NCBI GenBank assembly: GCA_036924285.1
Contig: JAYKYS010000002.1
Span: 5,146,001 to 5,210,000, forward strand
DNA from: Asterella californica
Lineage: Eukaryota; Streptophyta; Marchantiopsida; Marchantiales; Aytoniaceae
Length of the DNA: 64,000 bases
Direction: 5' to 3'
Shown: piece by piece, positions 10,443 to 21,619 of the stretch
Position numbering within the stretch: position 1 is the stretch's first letter
How the letters are laid out: each line of letters starts with the position of its first letter
The notes under the pieces: model-generated
The model's database searches: none
What the model saw: only the letters and a program-made list of their open reading frames with translations
What the model was told of the DNA's origin: nothing
Made by a program: the position numbers and the translations under genes

Positions 10443-12136
10443 ATGTCAGAAGTCCTTGTTGATGACCCCTCCGATGTTGTCGAGCCAGCCGATGATGACG
10501 TTTCCGACGACGAGCATTTGAGTATTCCGTCTACTCCTCTTGCGCGCCTTGCTCTCGTTTCGGAACTTATCTCTTCTCCTCCGAACTGCCATTCACCTCC
10601 CACTCCTCCTCAGCAGCTACAGGAGCCCAGTTTCGACAGTTTCCAGGCTGTCTGCCATCACTCTCCGCCCTGTTGTCTCGATCGTTTTCGGAAACCCGTC
10701 ACCTTGCCCCCGTATCCTCTTTATTCGAATTCTCTTTTGTCTTTCTCCGATTTAGAGCTGTACAGGTATAGGTCATATGTTTACGTTGATTTTCATTACT
10801 CTTCTGTCCCACCCGAATTCTTGCTTCCTTCCCTCGATTACGTTCTCATTTGTAAGTCCTTCTCCGTACCAAAATCTTACCTCCAAACTATGCACGGTCC
10901 TTTTCATTATATTGACACGGAAGGTGCTTGGATAGTGCTGCGGGATTGTAAGTCAAACTTGTTCTCTTATCCAAAGTTTTTTCAGTTTGTCATTGATCCT
11001 CGACTTCTCAAACCTACTGTTCTTGCCGTGTATCGTTTGAAATGTGTCCATTGCGTCTGTCAGGGCGTAGATCCCAAACTGTATAGCTTTGCTTGTAAAC
11101 ACTTTCGTTTCGGAAATGCTACTGAGACGAGCAGCAAGAGCTCGTCGTCAGACAGTCCCACCTCTGACGACCGGAACGTGTCGTGTGTCCATTTCGAAAT
11201 GACTTGAGATTTTTGTTACAGTAAATTGCACCGGAGTTGACCTCGATGTGGAGAAGTACTGGCCCCTTCTTTCTCGCTTTCTCCAGGATGAGTGCAATAG
11301 CGGTTTGCTTTCGGTCGAAAGGGGGGGGAAGTCTTCTGCATCTGCACATACAGGGTGTACTTTGTCTTCAAGGAACAAGTGCTTTGCAGGTCAAGCAACA
11401 TTTGGTCGCTCTTCTTGGGTGGAAAGGTGTGGACCGACGTGTGGGGGGGGGGGGGGGGGGGAAGTTTGTGTTAAGCCTTTAACAAACCGGGGCATGCATA
11501 CCTTTGTAGGTATGCTCGGTTACTGCATGAAGGACAAGTCTGAGGCTCACCATAAATCCAGCATGAAGAATATTACTAACAGCATGCTTGAGGATGGTGA
11601 ACAATTGTTTACTTTGTTCGGTGTCACAGATACTAAGAACCGCGTCGAATTGAACCAGAACAACATTCTCCCGCGCGCTTTGCAGTTTAATAAATACAGA
11701 AGCAGGCATCCGTTGGGTTACTTTGAGGACATGCCTTAGATCGATGATTCGATCGGATAAGTACAGTCCTTCGTGCAGATGGCTCATGGCTTGTGGAATC
11801 CAGAAAAGTAGAAGCGACTCTCTGTGGAAGGCAATCGTCCGCCTCGAAACAGTCACGATAGCGGATATCGACAATGTTTTCTTCGCCCAGACCAGAGCTC
11901 GATACTTCACAGTCGAGCAACCGGATGCTGACCTTCTCGATGAGGAGGAGGAGTATATCTTAGCGGCGTCTCCTTCTGTCCAAAGAACGAGGACCGTCCC
12001 GAACTTTAATGAGGTGGAGGTCTTGCCCGAATACATGCCAGTTTGCAGTGCTTTGGACCGTAACCTTGCCGCGACTAGGTCATATGAAGGTAATTTGTCC
12101 ACAGTCTTCAACCCCTTACACGCTCTATGTCTATGA
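10443..12136 (+). pseudogene. HUH (Rep-class) endonuclease gene, frame-broken
   Basis: Successive frames read as one protein. An N-terminal region of about 250 residues from the ATG at 10443 is acidic at first (DDPSDVVEPADDD) and carries no domain I recognise. Next comes FVTVNC (11212-11229), a candidate Rep motif I; then VERGG and LHLHIQG, whose HLH (11339-11347) is the metal-binding HUH motif; then GYCMKD (11521-11535), the nucleophile Tyr-x-x-Lys motif. These are followed by VELNQNNILPRALQF and IADIDNVFF with an acidic tail. The frame changes near 11203-11209, at the G8 run 11321-11328, at the G19 run 11443-11461, and around 11720-11740 after a TAG (11737-11739). No Walker A/B ATPase domain is seen, which argues against a geminivirus-type Rep and against Helitron. 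The protein would nick and join DNA at element ends; as it stands it cannot be made without frame correction or sequence error. Confidence 0.6.
11443..11461. repeat. Homopolymer of 19 G
   Basis: An uninterrupted G run inside the HUH gene. The frame differs on either side. Length is unstable in replication and unreliable in sequencing, so the frame break may be biological or technical. Confidence 0.9.
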
Positions 12137-13109
12137 CTTTTCCGGTAGCTCATACTCGTCTTTATCTGTGACGCAGGATCCTGAAGTGACGAAAGCTGAA
12201 AGTACATCGCTCTGTTTTCTCACCTCACCGCTTTGCTCATACGGAACGGACAACATTGCTTCCACGCCGCAGTATACACACAGTATACTTCTGCTGTGTA
12301 TAGACTTGGGACCTCAAAACTGCTCTGTGTATATAGTTCGGACCCAAATATAAGATGATCAGACAGCTTTAATTTCTAGAGCAGTGCTTCATTTCACAGT
12401 GCTCGTTTTCCACTGTACTTCTCGTTTGCGTTGCGTTGGCTTCTGGCGCAGTGCACGCTGTTGATATGGGTTCTGCCGCAGTGCACTTTGCCCTTTGTGT
12501 CGAAATTTGATACGTAATAAACAGTAAACTTATGCGTGCCAATAAGACGTTCGGGGCTGTTATCGTCAATTGGATGGGAATGTTTCGAGTATCGAAAACC
12601 ACACCGTGCTTATGAAATGGATAGGAAGAAGTCGTGCTTCATGAATAAATGGATGTTACGCTCCAAAATGAAGCCTTCCTCAAAGTTCCCAGGACCGCAA
12701 AGAAAAGCGTCGGGAGCATGTTTTGCTGCCGTAACGGCCGTGATTATTTTCTTATACACCACCGTACATGGCCATAATTGCCTTGTTTTTCCACTATGAG
12801 CCGGGCTTAGTGTCCAGCGAAATGAAACAAATATATCAGTTATTTCTGGCTTCACCTTGTAAGAAAAGTCCGCACGAGATGATAACCTTCCTACCACCAT
12901 TGTCATTGCACGAGGAGCGTAAATACTTGTTTGTACTCTTCCGCATTCAATACGCGAAGTGTACATCAAGTGAATAAGCATCAACGGATAAGGGGAAATG
13001 GTAAGTCACACAGAGATCAGTCTGAGGATTGAACTTTGTGGTAGTAATGACTGAAGTCCTCATGGTTATTCACCTCTTCCATATGGAGATGGAAAAGAAC
13101 AGCAACTTT

Positions 13110-13155
13110 AATTTATTATCTAACTCTTCTTTCGGGAAAAGTTAGGTAATAAATT
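13110..13155. repeat. AT-rich terminal hairpin (block B, right end)
   Basis: AATTTATTATCTAACT (13110-13125) pairs with AGTTAGGTAATAAATT (13140-13155) with one mismatch; the loop contains CTTCTTTCGGGA. It aligns by eye with the left-end hairpin at 9469-9519 and lies 70 bp inside the right inverted repeat. Confidence 0.6.
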
Positions 13156-13259
13156 AATAAATCGATTTAATTTAATTTTTAATTACCAAGCAAGACTTAT
13201 AGTCCTGGAAGTGCGTTGTCATGCGCTTCACTTATGGGTTCAGTAGGGACGTTTCTGCT

Positions 13260-14808
13260 GTTCTGGTACGACTAATATTTAATAATTACACATTATTGTG
13301 ATTTTTATGAAAATATATTATCAATTTTTTATATAATAGCTATATATTTTCCGATAACATAAAGAAAACAAAAGTTACTGGAGTTCGATCGAGAATGGTT
13401 ATTTAACCTAGACATTATCTTTAACAAAAACGTTATATTGAAAGCTTAACCCTAAACAATCTGGCTCCACAAGCGAATATATCCTTTTATGTGGATATCA
13501 TTATTCATTTTTGCAGACAGTTGACCACAGTAACTGCTTATCTTATTAGATATCCAGAACTAGTAGCTGCTAACTGTGCGACTTCCGACTTCCTAGTAAA
13601 ACTAAACGCTCTTCCAGAAAATTGCTTGCAGATCTTCTTACAGGATGACACAAACAGCTGGGAAGCTGATAACAGTCTTCAAGTTGTGTTCAGTGGAGAG
13701 TACATAGAAAGCATGAAATAAGCCATCTACAAGAAACCCCAACCATCTACATGCATATGGGTTTCACGTCTCTTTACATTTAGAGAGCTTCTGTACACCT
13801 CTAGCCCTGCAGATGTCCATTCGCTGTCGCACTTCACCATCAATAGGCAGATTAAGTGCAGGTAGACTAGAACATGCGAAATTGGCGAAGATTACCAGCA
13901 ACAGTAAGATGGTTTGTGTATGTTTATTTGCAAGCTTGTATCTCCTCCAGAACCAGCGAAAAGGTAATTAAGGGCGGTTTCTCAGTCGAGAGACGAATGT
14001 AACAGTTACATCAACCGATACTTCAAGACTGAGGTCAGTGGAGCATATAAGGTACTCGGGTGTGGATGGTCCAAGAAATGTATGGAGTTTTCTCGACCCT
14101 ACGTAGTATCGACACCGAAATGATATTAGGGGTCAGTAAAAGTTGGAAGTTTTCCAAGAGATTTCTTGCCAATGGGGTGGAGTTACGACTTCGGCTGGAG
14201 ATCCACGGGAGTTCTTCCAGAAAGTGTTCACTCATATTTGCTTATTCATTTTCGACTCGTTACGACCTTGACTAGTGGCAGTAGGAATGTGATTACTCAA
14301 GCTATGAATCTCGAGTGTAAGAGGGAGAAAATAATTAATGAAAAATGGTTTCTATCCACTCGAAATATCAGCTCTGAGTGAACCGTGGTCTTATGAAAGT
14401 TACCTTGTAATTTTCTCACGTGTGTCATGGAGAAATCTTTGACACCCATATTGCTCTCACTCTGTTGTTCGTCACCTGAACTCCATCCGCTGCGTTATAT
14501 TTTCCCTGCAGCACAATTATAGAGGTGGAGTGATCGAGTTTGCCCCTCCACGTTAAGAGGCGGAAGCTCTCCTCATCAAGCTAACGCCTGCCTGATAGAT
14601 AGTCTCCTTATTAGTCCTCCTTTGCATCGCGGGTTTTCTCCTGATAGATAGTTAAGTCTGGTCATTATGACCCGGTCCAGGCGCAACTCGAGTACCATGG
14701 AAGATTGGCAGCCTTGCATTGCTTATATCCACTCTAACAGTTTTAGGCTAGAGAATTCTAGTAAAGAAATTTAAAATTAACACCTGATAAATCAATTTTA
14801 ATTTTCTC
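13260..14808. other. AT-rich intergenic stretch
   Basis: No recognised gene. It starts with a strongly AT-rich segment (about 13260-13440). A frame of 76 codons at 13491-13721 has no domain I can name. At 14580-14670 the phrase CCTGATAGATAGT occurs twice about 60 bp apart, without further structure. Confidence 0.45.
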
Positions 14809-15028
14809 TACAGCGATGAGGTTTCACGTATGCTTGGTCTAACTTGTTCTTCGACACTGTCCATCTGCGAGTATGATGTCTCTTTCGACACCTTGAGTGG
14901 ACATCTTGCTCGTTGTCTTCACGGTGAAGAGCGGATGGCTAATCATGACGTCATAAGATATCATGATACCATCAGCGTTGGTATGTCTTTCATACGAGAG
15001 GGGTAAGTGAGAGCTGACATGTTCATGA
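14809..15028 (+). mobile_element. Fragment of the REL-type LINE (zinc-domain region)
   Basis: CTACAGCGATGAGGTT... through GTGAGAGCTGACATG aligns by eye with 1599-1855 of the larger LINE copy, with internal deletions. It covers the zinc-binding region (TGCGAG-type block and the GGAGAGCGGATAGCT-type block) just before the endonuclease. It ends at or near 15028, where helicase coding begins on the same strand with only a few shared bases. Neither the 5' nor the 3' end of the LINE is present, so this is an internal piece rather than a simple insertion. Confidence 0.65.
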
Positions 15029-16065
15029 TCTCTCTAGTGGGCGCAAGAATGTTCTCTTACATAAACCAAAGACTACAACAAATAACTCAGAATTTCAACT
15101 TTTCATCCGGTGGCATAGATATAATTGTTTGCGGTGATTTTTATCAAGTACAACCTGTTCAAGATTCATGGATTTTTCAGTCTTTTAATATTTATTCTCA
15201 AAATATTACCACTAACATATGGTCTTCATTTTTCAAACACTATGAACTGACTCAACCTATGCGTCAGAACAATACAGATTTTATACGAATTCTGAATCAT
15301 ATTCGCATCAACCAACAAACATCTTCTGATCTACATTATTTAAATTCAACTTATCAAAAAATGTATTCTAAACTAAATGATATACCTCATTTATTTTACA
15401 CTAACAAAGATATGAAACTTCATAATCAACATGTATTTAGTATAACTGATGAGAAAGAATATTTATTCCATTCAAAAGATCATTTTTCTTCCGTTATATC
15501 GAAAAGATTTAAGATATCCTTAAATCCAAAAGATACAGCTGGATTACACGGTACTTTATCTCTAAAAATTACCATGTTAGTAGAATTATGTTATAATTAT
15601 AACAAACGAGATGGACTCACAAATGGAAGAGATGAGATTTTCATGTCCACAACAACATATAACGATGATCAAATCATTTGGATCCAATTCTTTGATCCAA
15701 AGATTGGAACGAAAACGATGAACAAACAAAAACATTTGTATTTCAATAACATCAATCCATCTTGGACGCCCATTATGAAAATTTCACAACAATTTTCAAT
15801 CAATAAATATACCAGAGAACATAAGATCACTAGAACACAATTCTTTGTTCACCAAGTATCTACACGAACTATCCACAGATCGCAAGGATTGACCATGCAT
15901 CAGGTAGCTTTCAATCCCAAGCACATAAATCGAAATGGATTGACATACACTACATTATCCAGAGTGAAAAATCCTAAGCACTTACAATTGATCGAGCATC
16001 GTCATATAGTTGTAGACAGCAGAGTCACTCTCGAAATGAAACGGTTGAAACTAAAATCATCATGA
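15028..16065 (+). pseudogene. Helentron/Helitron-type PIF1-family helicase, N-terminally truncated
   Basis: A continuous frame of about 345 codons from MISLVGARMF to the stop at 16063-16065. GGIDIIVCGDFYQVQPV matches the motif II/III region of PIF1-family helicases encoded by Helitrons. HRSQGLTMHQVAF and YTTLSRVKNPKHL match motifs V and VI near the C-terminus. The Walker A loop and Rep/HUH portion expected upstream are missing: sequence before 15028 is a LINE fragment. The region is clearly more AT-rich than its neighbours. With the EEP endonuclease remnant 136 bp downstream, the layout matches Helentrons rather than canonical plant Helitrons. The helicase cannot work without Walker A, so this is a relic. 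Confidence 0.75.
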
Positions 16066-16200
16066 CAATTCCACATCCATGATCTTCAGATGAATATCTC
16101 ATGTTCCACTTACATGCTCATACAATTTCTAAACACAAGATCATTAATAAAACATCACCTTGATGTTCGAGCAGATCATAATTGACAACTATCTGATATT

Positions 16201-16814
16201 TTGTGCTTCATTGAGACGCTTATACAAAATCCTACTTCTGGTCCACATTTCATAGACATCGAACACTTTCAATATATACATACGCACACAAGTCGAGGTT
16301 TGCTACAAACATATCGAAACACAATGCACTCTCGGCGCATATTTTTAGAACTCATAACATGGAAATCATTTTTGCAGATTTCAACATTCTAACTCGTCAT
16401 GCAATTCACATCATAGTTGTATACAAATCTCCTCGTATGCATGTCGATGAATTTTTGATCAATTTTACTGTCATTATTCAAAACATACCTAAGGATTATC
16501 TCACGATAATCATAGGAGATTTCAATATTGATCTGCTCAAAATTGATGATCATCAAAGTACATCTTTCGCATCTTTCATGAATTCATTCAGCTTTTTTCC
16601 AACTTTCACAAAACCAACCACAAAATACGAATCAGATCTAGATCAAATATGGACTAACGTACCCCAATATGAAAATCTCTCTTCATCATCACATACTTAT
16701 TGGACAGATAATGATCTTATTTTTATTCTCTATAAAAGCCATCACATGTTTATATCTTCTCATTTACGTGAAAAAGTAAATCGAATCTTCTTTTGTTCGT
16801 GTACTCATCAATAG
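16201..16814 (+). pseudogene. EEP (apurinic-like) endonuclease domain remnant of a Helentron
   Basis: Two frames overlap. The first (16201-16392) contains LCFIETLI, matching the catalytic-Glu region of exonuclease-endonuclease-phosphatase enzymes. The second (16359-16814) contains IIVVYKSPR, IIGDFNIDLL with the catalytic Asp/Asn, and TYWTDND in place of the final S-D-H motif. One frameshift lies near 16360-16392. Position directly downstream of a PIF1-type helicase is the arrangement known from Helentrons, where EN is fused C-terminal to the helicase. Here EN is separated by a stop and a frame change. A LINE origin is less likely because no RT follows. Confidence 0.65.
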
Positions 16815-17825
16815 AGCTATACGAGTGATGTTCATGATCATATATTTCAGATTCAAGAGATTTTCAACACTTGCGAAACAAGGTACTCCTTTTTACGTTT
16901 CTTGAAAAAAAAAATTTTATATAAACTGTAAATCATCATCATGTCATGAGCTATTGACTTTGCAAAATTCCTAAATGTATGCATCCACAACTGTTCAGTA
17001 CAATATAAACATGCTCATTTTAACATCCATAATATTTCAAATGTTTTGCTTCGTAGTTACGATTCATCATTGCTCTCAAGGCGACCTCAAGATTCAAATC
17101 ATTCTATACATTTCTTGCATATCTTATATATTATCGATACTCCAATGTACATAATCTTCACAACATCTCTCACAATCTTCAATATATATTTCTCATTTCA
17201 AAAATCATCATATGTTAATATATTCTCATGTAGCTAAACAATTTAGTCTATTTATTTTCTTCATACGCTCATCATTCGAACCATTCAATACAAATTCATA
17301 TGCATCGAGTTAAAAGCTAATTTTAACAATTATGACATCATATATTCTTTTATATTTTTTAACAATAATTACATCATACACAAACAAAATAGCATAATGT
17401 CATTTATGTATCTTTTCTTAACTTCCATAAATTTTGAAATGTATGTAATAACACAGTCCGAAATTATCCTTCCTAACCTTCACAGTATTCTAAATGTTCT
17501 TTTTTGCAGTTGTAACTTATCACTACATCGAAATCGGTCCAAAGACTCATAAACTTCTACATCTTCATACATCCGAAGATTCTTAAGATCACTATCCTCA
17601 AAATGATCCGAAGCTTCACAACTATATATTTGCATAAATGATGCAGACATGTTACTATCAACATATGAATACATGTTGAAAGATGCCTGTTGTAAGTTAC
17701 ATAAATTTAAAAACTACTTCTTCCAATATTCAAAGATAATCTTATCATGGCTTTCAAAGACTATATTAATTTTCATCATTTTTTTAACATTCATCCACAC
17801 CTCTAGAATTACACCTTCATATGTA
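16815..17825 (+). other. AT-rich 3' region of the Helentron-type element
   Basis: Continues the AT-rich composition of the helicase/EN segment with no coding sequence I recognise; repeated ATCATCAT-type words and T-runs occur. I read it as the 3' untranslated part of the element, ending somewhere in the repeat at 17826-17960. Confidence 0.4.
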
Positions 17826-17960
17826 TCACCTTCTAAGACTCGTGAGGTGAGATGGATTTCACTTTTAATATTCACTTTCATAGATTTCACCTTCTAGGAT
17901 TGTGAGGTCTTGCAAACGCATAGCCCTTGCAATTCCATTGCATTCGTAGCGACTTGTTGT
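17826..17960 (+). repeat. Helentron-end repeat, copy 1 (end A)
   Basis: Contains TGGATTTCACTTTTAA, then GTGAGGTCTTGCAAACGCAT and AGCCCTTGCAATTCCATTGC, with a near copy at 20945-21080. Most differences by eye are C/T or A/G. Its position after the EN remnant suggests the element's 3' end. Confidence 0.5.
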
Positions 17961-18136
17961 TTGCGCATAGCTTACCGTCGATTTTGATGATTCTGCAAAA
18001 ACTGAAAAAGCGGAGAATTTTTCACCCGTCGATTGATCCAAATGTGACGTTAGACAAAGAGCGCGTAATTGTGAACAGTCCTTTTGATTAGCGTACAGTC
18101 CTTTTACGGGGGAAATAATGTGTAAGAATGCTACAC

Positions 18137-18181
18137 GCGGATGAAACTGCTACTTGTAAAACGATTAAAGCTGCATTTATC
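18137..18181 (+). repeat. Dispersed repeat, copy 1 (end B)
   Basis: 45 bp beginning GCGGATGAAACTGCTACTTG, matched at 20655-20699 with five differences, all transitions. It lies about 180 bp after end A here but before end A in the second locus. Confidence 0.6.
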
Positions 18182-20654
18182 TGATCTGAAATCTGGGCTT
18201 ATCATATTTCTTGACGCAGAGTCATGGAAAGGTTCGATCCGTGATGCGATATTGTGAGGATCTTGGGTATTCGGACCTCTGCTTTCATCTTCTTCCTTCA
18301 TTTGTCTTTTCAGATATCCATAGCTCTCGAAAAAGACATTCCGCTGACAATCAGAACACCCTGCTTTGCCAGTCTCTTCTCTTTAGAGAGACATTGCAGC
18401 CATGGATTCACATAGCGGTCCACAACTTGATCAGGAGTAATGTTAGCAGTATGGTAGTCAAGCCCGAGGTGATTCTCACCACCAACCTCTCCTTATCCAT
18501 GCTCGAGCTCATGCTAGCTGCTCATCACGAATTATGCTGTTAAATCCAAATGTTGTGTTCTCGATCGTCATGTCTAGCTCTGCTGTTGTTCCTGGATCGA
18601 TTTATGCTGCTGCTGTTGTCTTCTCGATATTCTCTGTTGGATCACTAGCGCTAGCTACGTACTCACCTTCTTAACTTTCGTGGCCTCGAACTCCAATTGT
18701 AAGAGTAGAGTGGTTGTCTGCAGGCCGCCTTGATCAGCGTGTTCTTACAGCCAGAATAATCACGATTGTTAAACATGAGCTCGAGATCTCTTTGGCTGGT
18801 GGAATTTCTTCCGACCAGCCAAAGAGGAGGAATGGAGGTGTATAGGAGTGATGGTAGACATCCAAGTAGGTCCTCTTGCTTTCGTTCTTCTGAGTTTGCA
18901 AGTTCAGTTGGAAAGGAGATATATGTGTTAGCAAAGGTCCTGTACTTGGAGAAGACGGCGATGTGGTGTGTTTGAGACTTTCGCCATGGTTGTGCGAGGC
19001 CGAAAGACAGTCGGTGGAGGTGATGACCACCAAACTCGAGCTCAGATTCACGACGTTAAAAATTGATGGTCACAAGGCCTTTGCAGTATACAAAGAGTGA
19101 GAGGTCTTTATACATTTCCAGAAGAACAAGCAGCTGACGTGCTAACCTATTGGTGTGAACAAATGGATCAAAACTGGGACAAAGCTTGATTGTTGTTTCG
19201 AATAACCATCTCATCATTTTCTTCTATCCTCATCAAGCTCCTTCGACAGCAGCCCAAGTTGCACAGAGTTTGGCTGGAGGCAAGTAGTAACTTTATGTAC
19301 TTACCATCCCGTTCCAAAACTCCCTGGTGCCTACTTATGTGTATGTGGCACGTGAAACTAGTTTCTTAACTGTAGGGCTGATCCGGTGCAGCCTTAAGGT
19401 ACTGCAGGTGTTTCTGGACGTCATGAAGGCAGAGCAGAAAGGAGAGAGGAGACGAGTGAGTCAAGGGTAAACCTATGGAGGAGTGCACTTCATTTCAAGA
19501 ACTCTGTTCCAAGTTTTAAATTCTATCAATGTTGTAAATGCAGTTGAAACGTGGAAGAAGATGCTTACATCCTCAATGGAAATATGAGAACATCCGACAT
19601 ATGTCGCTTTTGCGATAAGGAGCAAAGTACAGACCAACATTGCGTGTGCAAGATGAAGCCAATTTTCTAAGAGGGACGTGTACTTGTACGTTTATAACTC
19701 TCTCCAGCTGTTGAACGGTTTTGAACTTACCGAAAGCAGATTAAAACCAAAACCTCAACCAAGATAAACTATCTACAGACATCACCAATTGGCAGACCGA
19801 CCGTTTTGAGTTTTCTCCACAGTTTGATATGATACAAACTGAGGCTGATTTCTCACTATGGTAGAATAAATGACATCGTGCGTTTTGATTCGTGCTTCCA
19901 TTGATCTTCCTTTTTCCTTTTTGATTTCTTGACATTGTCAGATATGACAGTTTTGTACCTATGGTTTTGTTTGGTACAATCCATTTTCGATGGGTATAAA
20001 TTTCATAAATTTGTGAACCTATGAAGTCAAGTATACCACCGGTCGATACAAAAATAAAATTCATCTTACAAATACTGTCAGATTCTACCGGACTAGTTGA
20101 AAACCAACATGATTGTTGTATGTCAAAGATGTCAGCACTTGCGTAAGAAAAGGGTGTTACATGAAGGTACCCTTTACGTTATCGTACCTGGGTAAAATAG
20201 AATAATCTTAAAATATATCGAAGATAGTAACTTCAAAATTGTTAATAGTTGCTGTTGCTTCTTCTGCTGGTAACCCGAGATGATGAGTCATTCTAAATGC
20301 TGCCAATATTGTAGTAACAGTTCAAACCACACATGCTTACTTGAACATGGCCTTTTATGTGTATAGGAGGGTAAGTAAAATGCACCAGAGAAACATTGAA
20401 TGGAAGATTTTGCATCGCAGACTTAAAAAGCACTAGATTTTTCTAGACAAATCTATCGGATGAACGTTCGTTAAGAGTCGCTGTTTGATATCGTCAAGTT
20501 TTTGAATCAAACTCTCGGAGTTCTTATGGAAAGAAATCATGCTTAAGATAGTTTTAGTTCTATTTTAACATGCTCGAATATGCGAGAAGTAGTTTAAGCG
20601 CGGTATGAACTGCTACTAAGATATATCCGGTTATATATGTTATATACGCTCCGT
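18182..20654. other. Intergenic stretch, no gene recognised
   Basis: Open frames at 18211-18543 (+), 18734-19051 (-) and 19741-20064 (-) show no recognisable domain. A hairpin lies at 18788-18826. Sequence between the two end-B repeats might be internal to a non-autonomous Helentron derivative, but nothing proves it. Confidence 0.4.
18788..18826. repeat. Snap-back hairpin, 13-bp perfect stem
   Basis: CTCTTTGGCTGGT (18788-18800) and its exact reverse complement (18814-18826) are separated by 13 nt. No adjacent gene explains it as a terminator. Confidence 0.8.
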
Positions 20655-21080
20655 GCGGACGAAACTGCTACTTGTAAAATGACTAAAATTGCATTTATCA
20701 AGCGAAACACACTTACAAGGGTTGATCAAGCAAATCTATGCATAAGCTTCTTTACAAAAGAATGAAATCCGCTACTCAGATACAATGCATAAATACGGAG
20801 TTTGTAACATAATGTTTTGATGTATATTCCAGTTGATTGTACAAAATGATCTTCTTATCCTTCTTTTCAATCTTCAATTTTTTTTAAACGTTATCCACAT
20901 ATTCATATATTTCATTTCATTTCATTTCATTTCATCTTCACATATTTCATCTTTAAGACTCTTGAGTTGAAGTGGATTTCACTTTTAAGGTTTCACCTTC
21001 ACATTCACAAACTTCACTTTATAGGATTCATGAGGTCTTGTAAATGCATAGCCCTTGTAATTCATTGCATGTGTAGCACC
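20655..21080 (+). mobile_element. Possible short non-autonomous Helentron derivative
   Basis: Begins with the end-B repeat (20655-20699) and finishes with the end-A repeat (20945-21080), about 430 bp with no coding sequence. Between them is a run of TTTCA units (20909-20935). The order B then A is what a compact derivative of the element relict at 15-18 kb would show if B is its start and A its end. Alternative: two unrelated dispersed repeats. Confidence 0.4.
20909..20935. repeat. (TTTCA)n microsatellite
   Basis: About five tandem pentanucleotide units inside the putative non-autonomous element. Confidence 0.85.
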
Positions 21081-21619
21081 TTGTTAATGCATCCATTATT
21101 GTTTGTGGAGAAAGAACCAAAATTCATCTACTATTTTGTAAGAAAACATTGCAAAATCTTCCTGAAAATATGTATTATCTTTCAAGAAATATACAAGTCT
21201 TCACGTATGTCAAAATGAATTATACCCCCGTTATCTAGTTCATCTAATTGTATGGTATTTGTTTTATGTGTCTAAGGACCAGAAATTTATATTTTGACTA
21301 TACCGTTAGTATTTTTGTCGGACTTGACACCATTCTTCTTAAATTTGTATTACTTGATCCCACCTCTGACCTGCAACAGCAGGTTTACCACCATGTGAAG
21401 ACATTGCATAAAATAAATAAGAGAGACCGAATAGAGTGACACTCTGTTGTAAATAGATTTTGAATTGAAATTTCTGTGTAGATACATGGCTTGCTCTCAA
21501 AATCGGACAAACATACTAGGGGTGTGGTGAAGTAAGTTTCTGTATTTAGGACCCCATTGGAGTAATACACCATGGGGTACTAAACATGATACATTTGCGT
21601 ATGATACATTGGCATGGAC
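21081..21619. other. Intergenic stretch next to the chromovirus
   Basis: No gene. Just before the LTR there is an imperfect palindromic segment around CATGATACATTTGCGTATGATAC (about 21560-21618) that resembles the right arm of the hairpin at 28743-28796. Confidence 0.45.

Larger units (their letters stand above)
9362..13259 (+). mobile_element. Candidate HUH-endonuclease DNA transposon (Replitron-like), about 3.9 kb
   Basis: A perfect 16-bp inverted repeat GAACCCATAAGTGAAG (9380-9395) / CTTCACTTATGGGTTC (13226-13241), extended imperfectly outward to 9362 and 13259, brackets the region. Just inside each end lies an AT-rich hairpin with a C/T-G/A core (9469-9519; 13110-13155); the left end carries a second perfect hairpin (9522-9550). 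The only recognisable gene inside encodes a broken HUH endonuclease (10443-12136). HUH enzymes nick at or near hairpins, so hairpin-bearing ends suit such an element. Replitrons are the described eukaryotic transposons with a stand-alone HUH protein; Helitrons are excluded because no helicase domain is present. Exact termini and target duplication could not be fixed. Confidence 0.5.

Noticed and set aside
10443..12136. Integrated geminivirus-like or other CRESS virus Rep
   Set aside because: The HLH and YxxK motifs fit, but no SF3 helicase (Walker A/B) follows and no capsid gene is present; the bracketing inverted repeat and hairpins fit a transposon better.
16201..16814. EEP domain as part of a LINE
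   Set aside because: No reverse transcriptase follows and the domain directly trails a PIF1-type helicase on the same strand.
18211..18250. GGTTCGATCC B-box-like motif at 18229, possible tRNA gene
   Set aside because: No matching A box or cloverleaf upstream.
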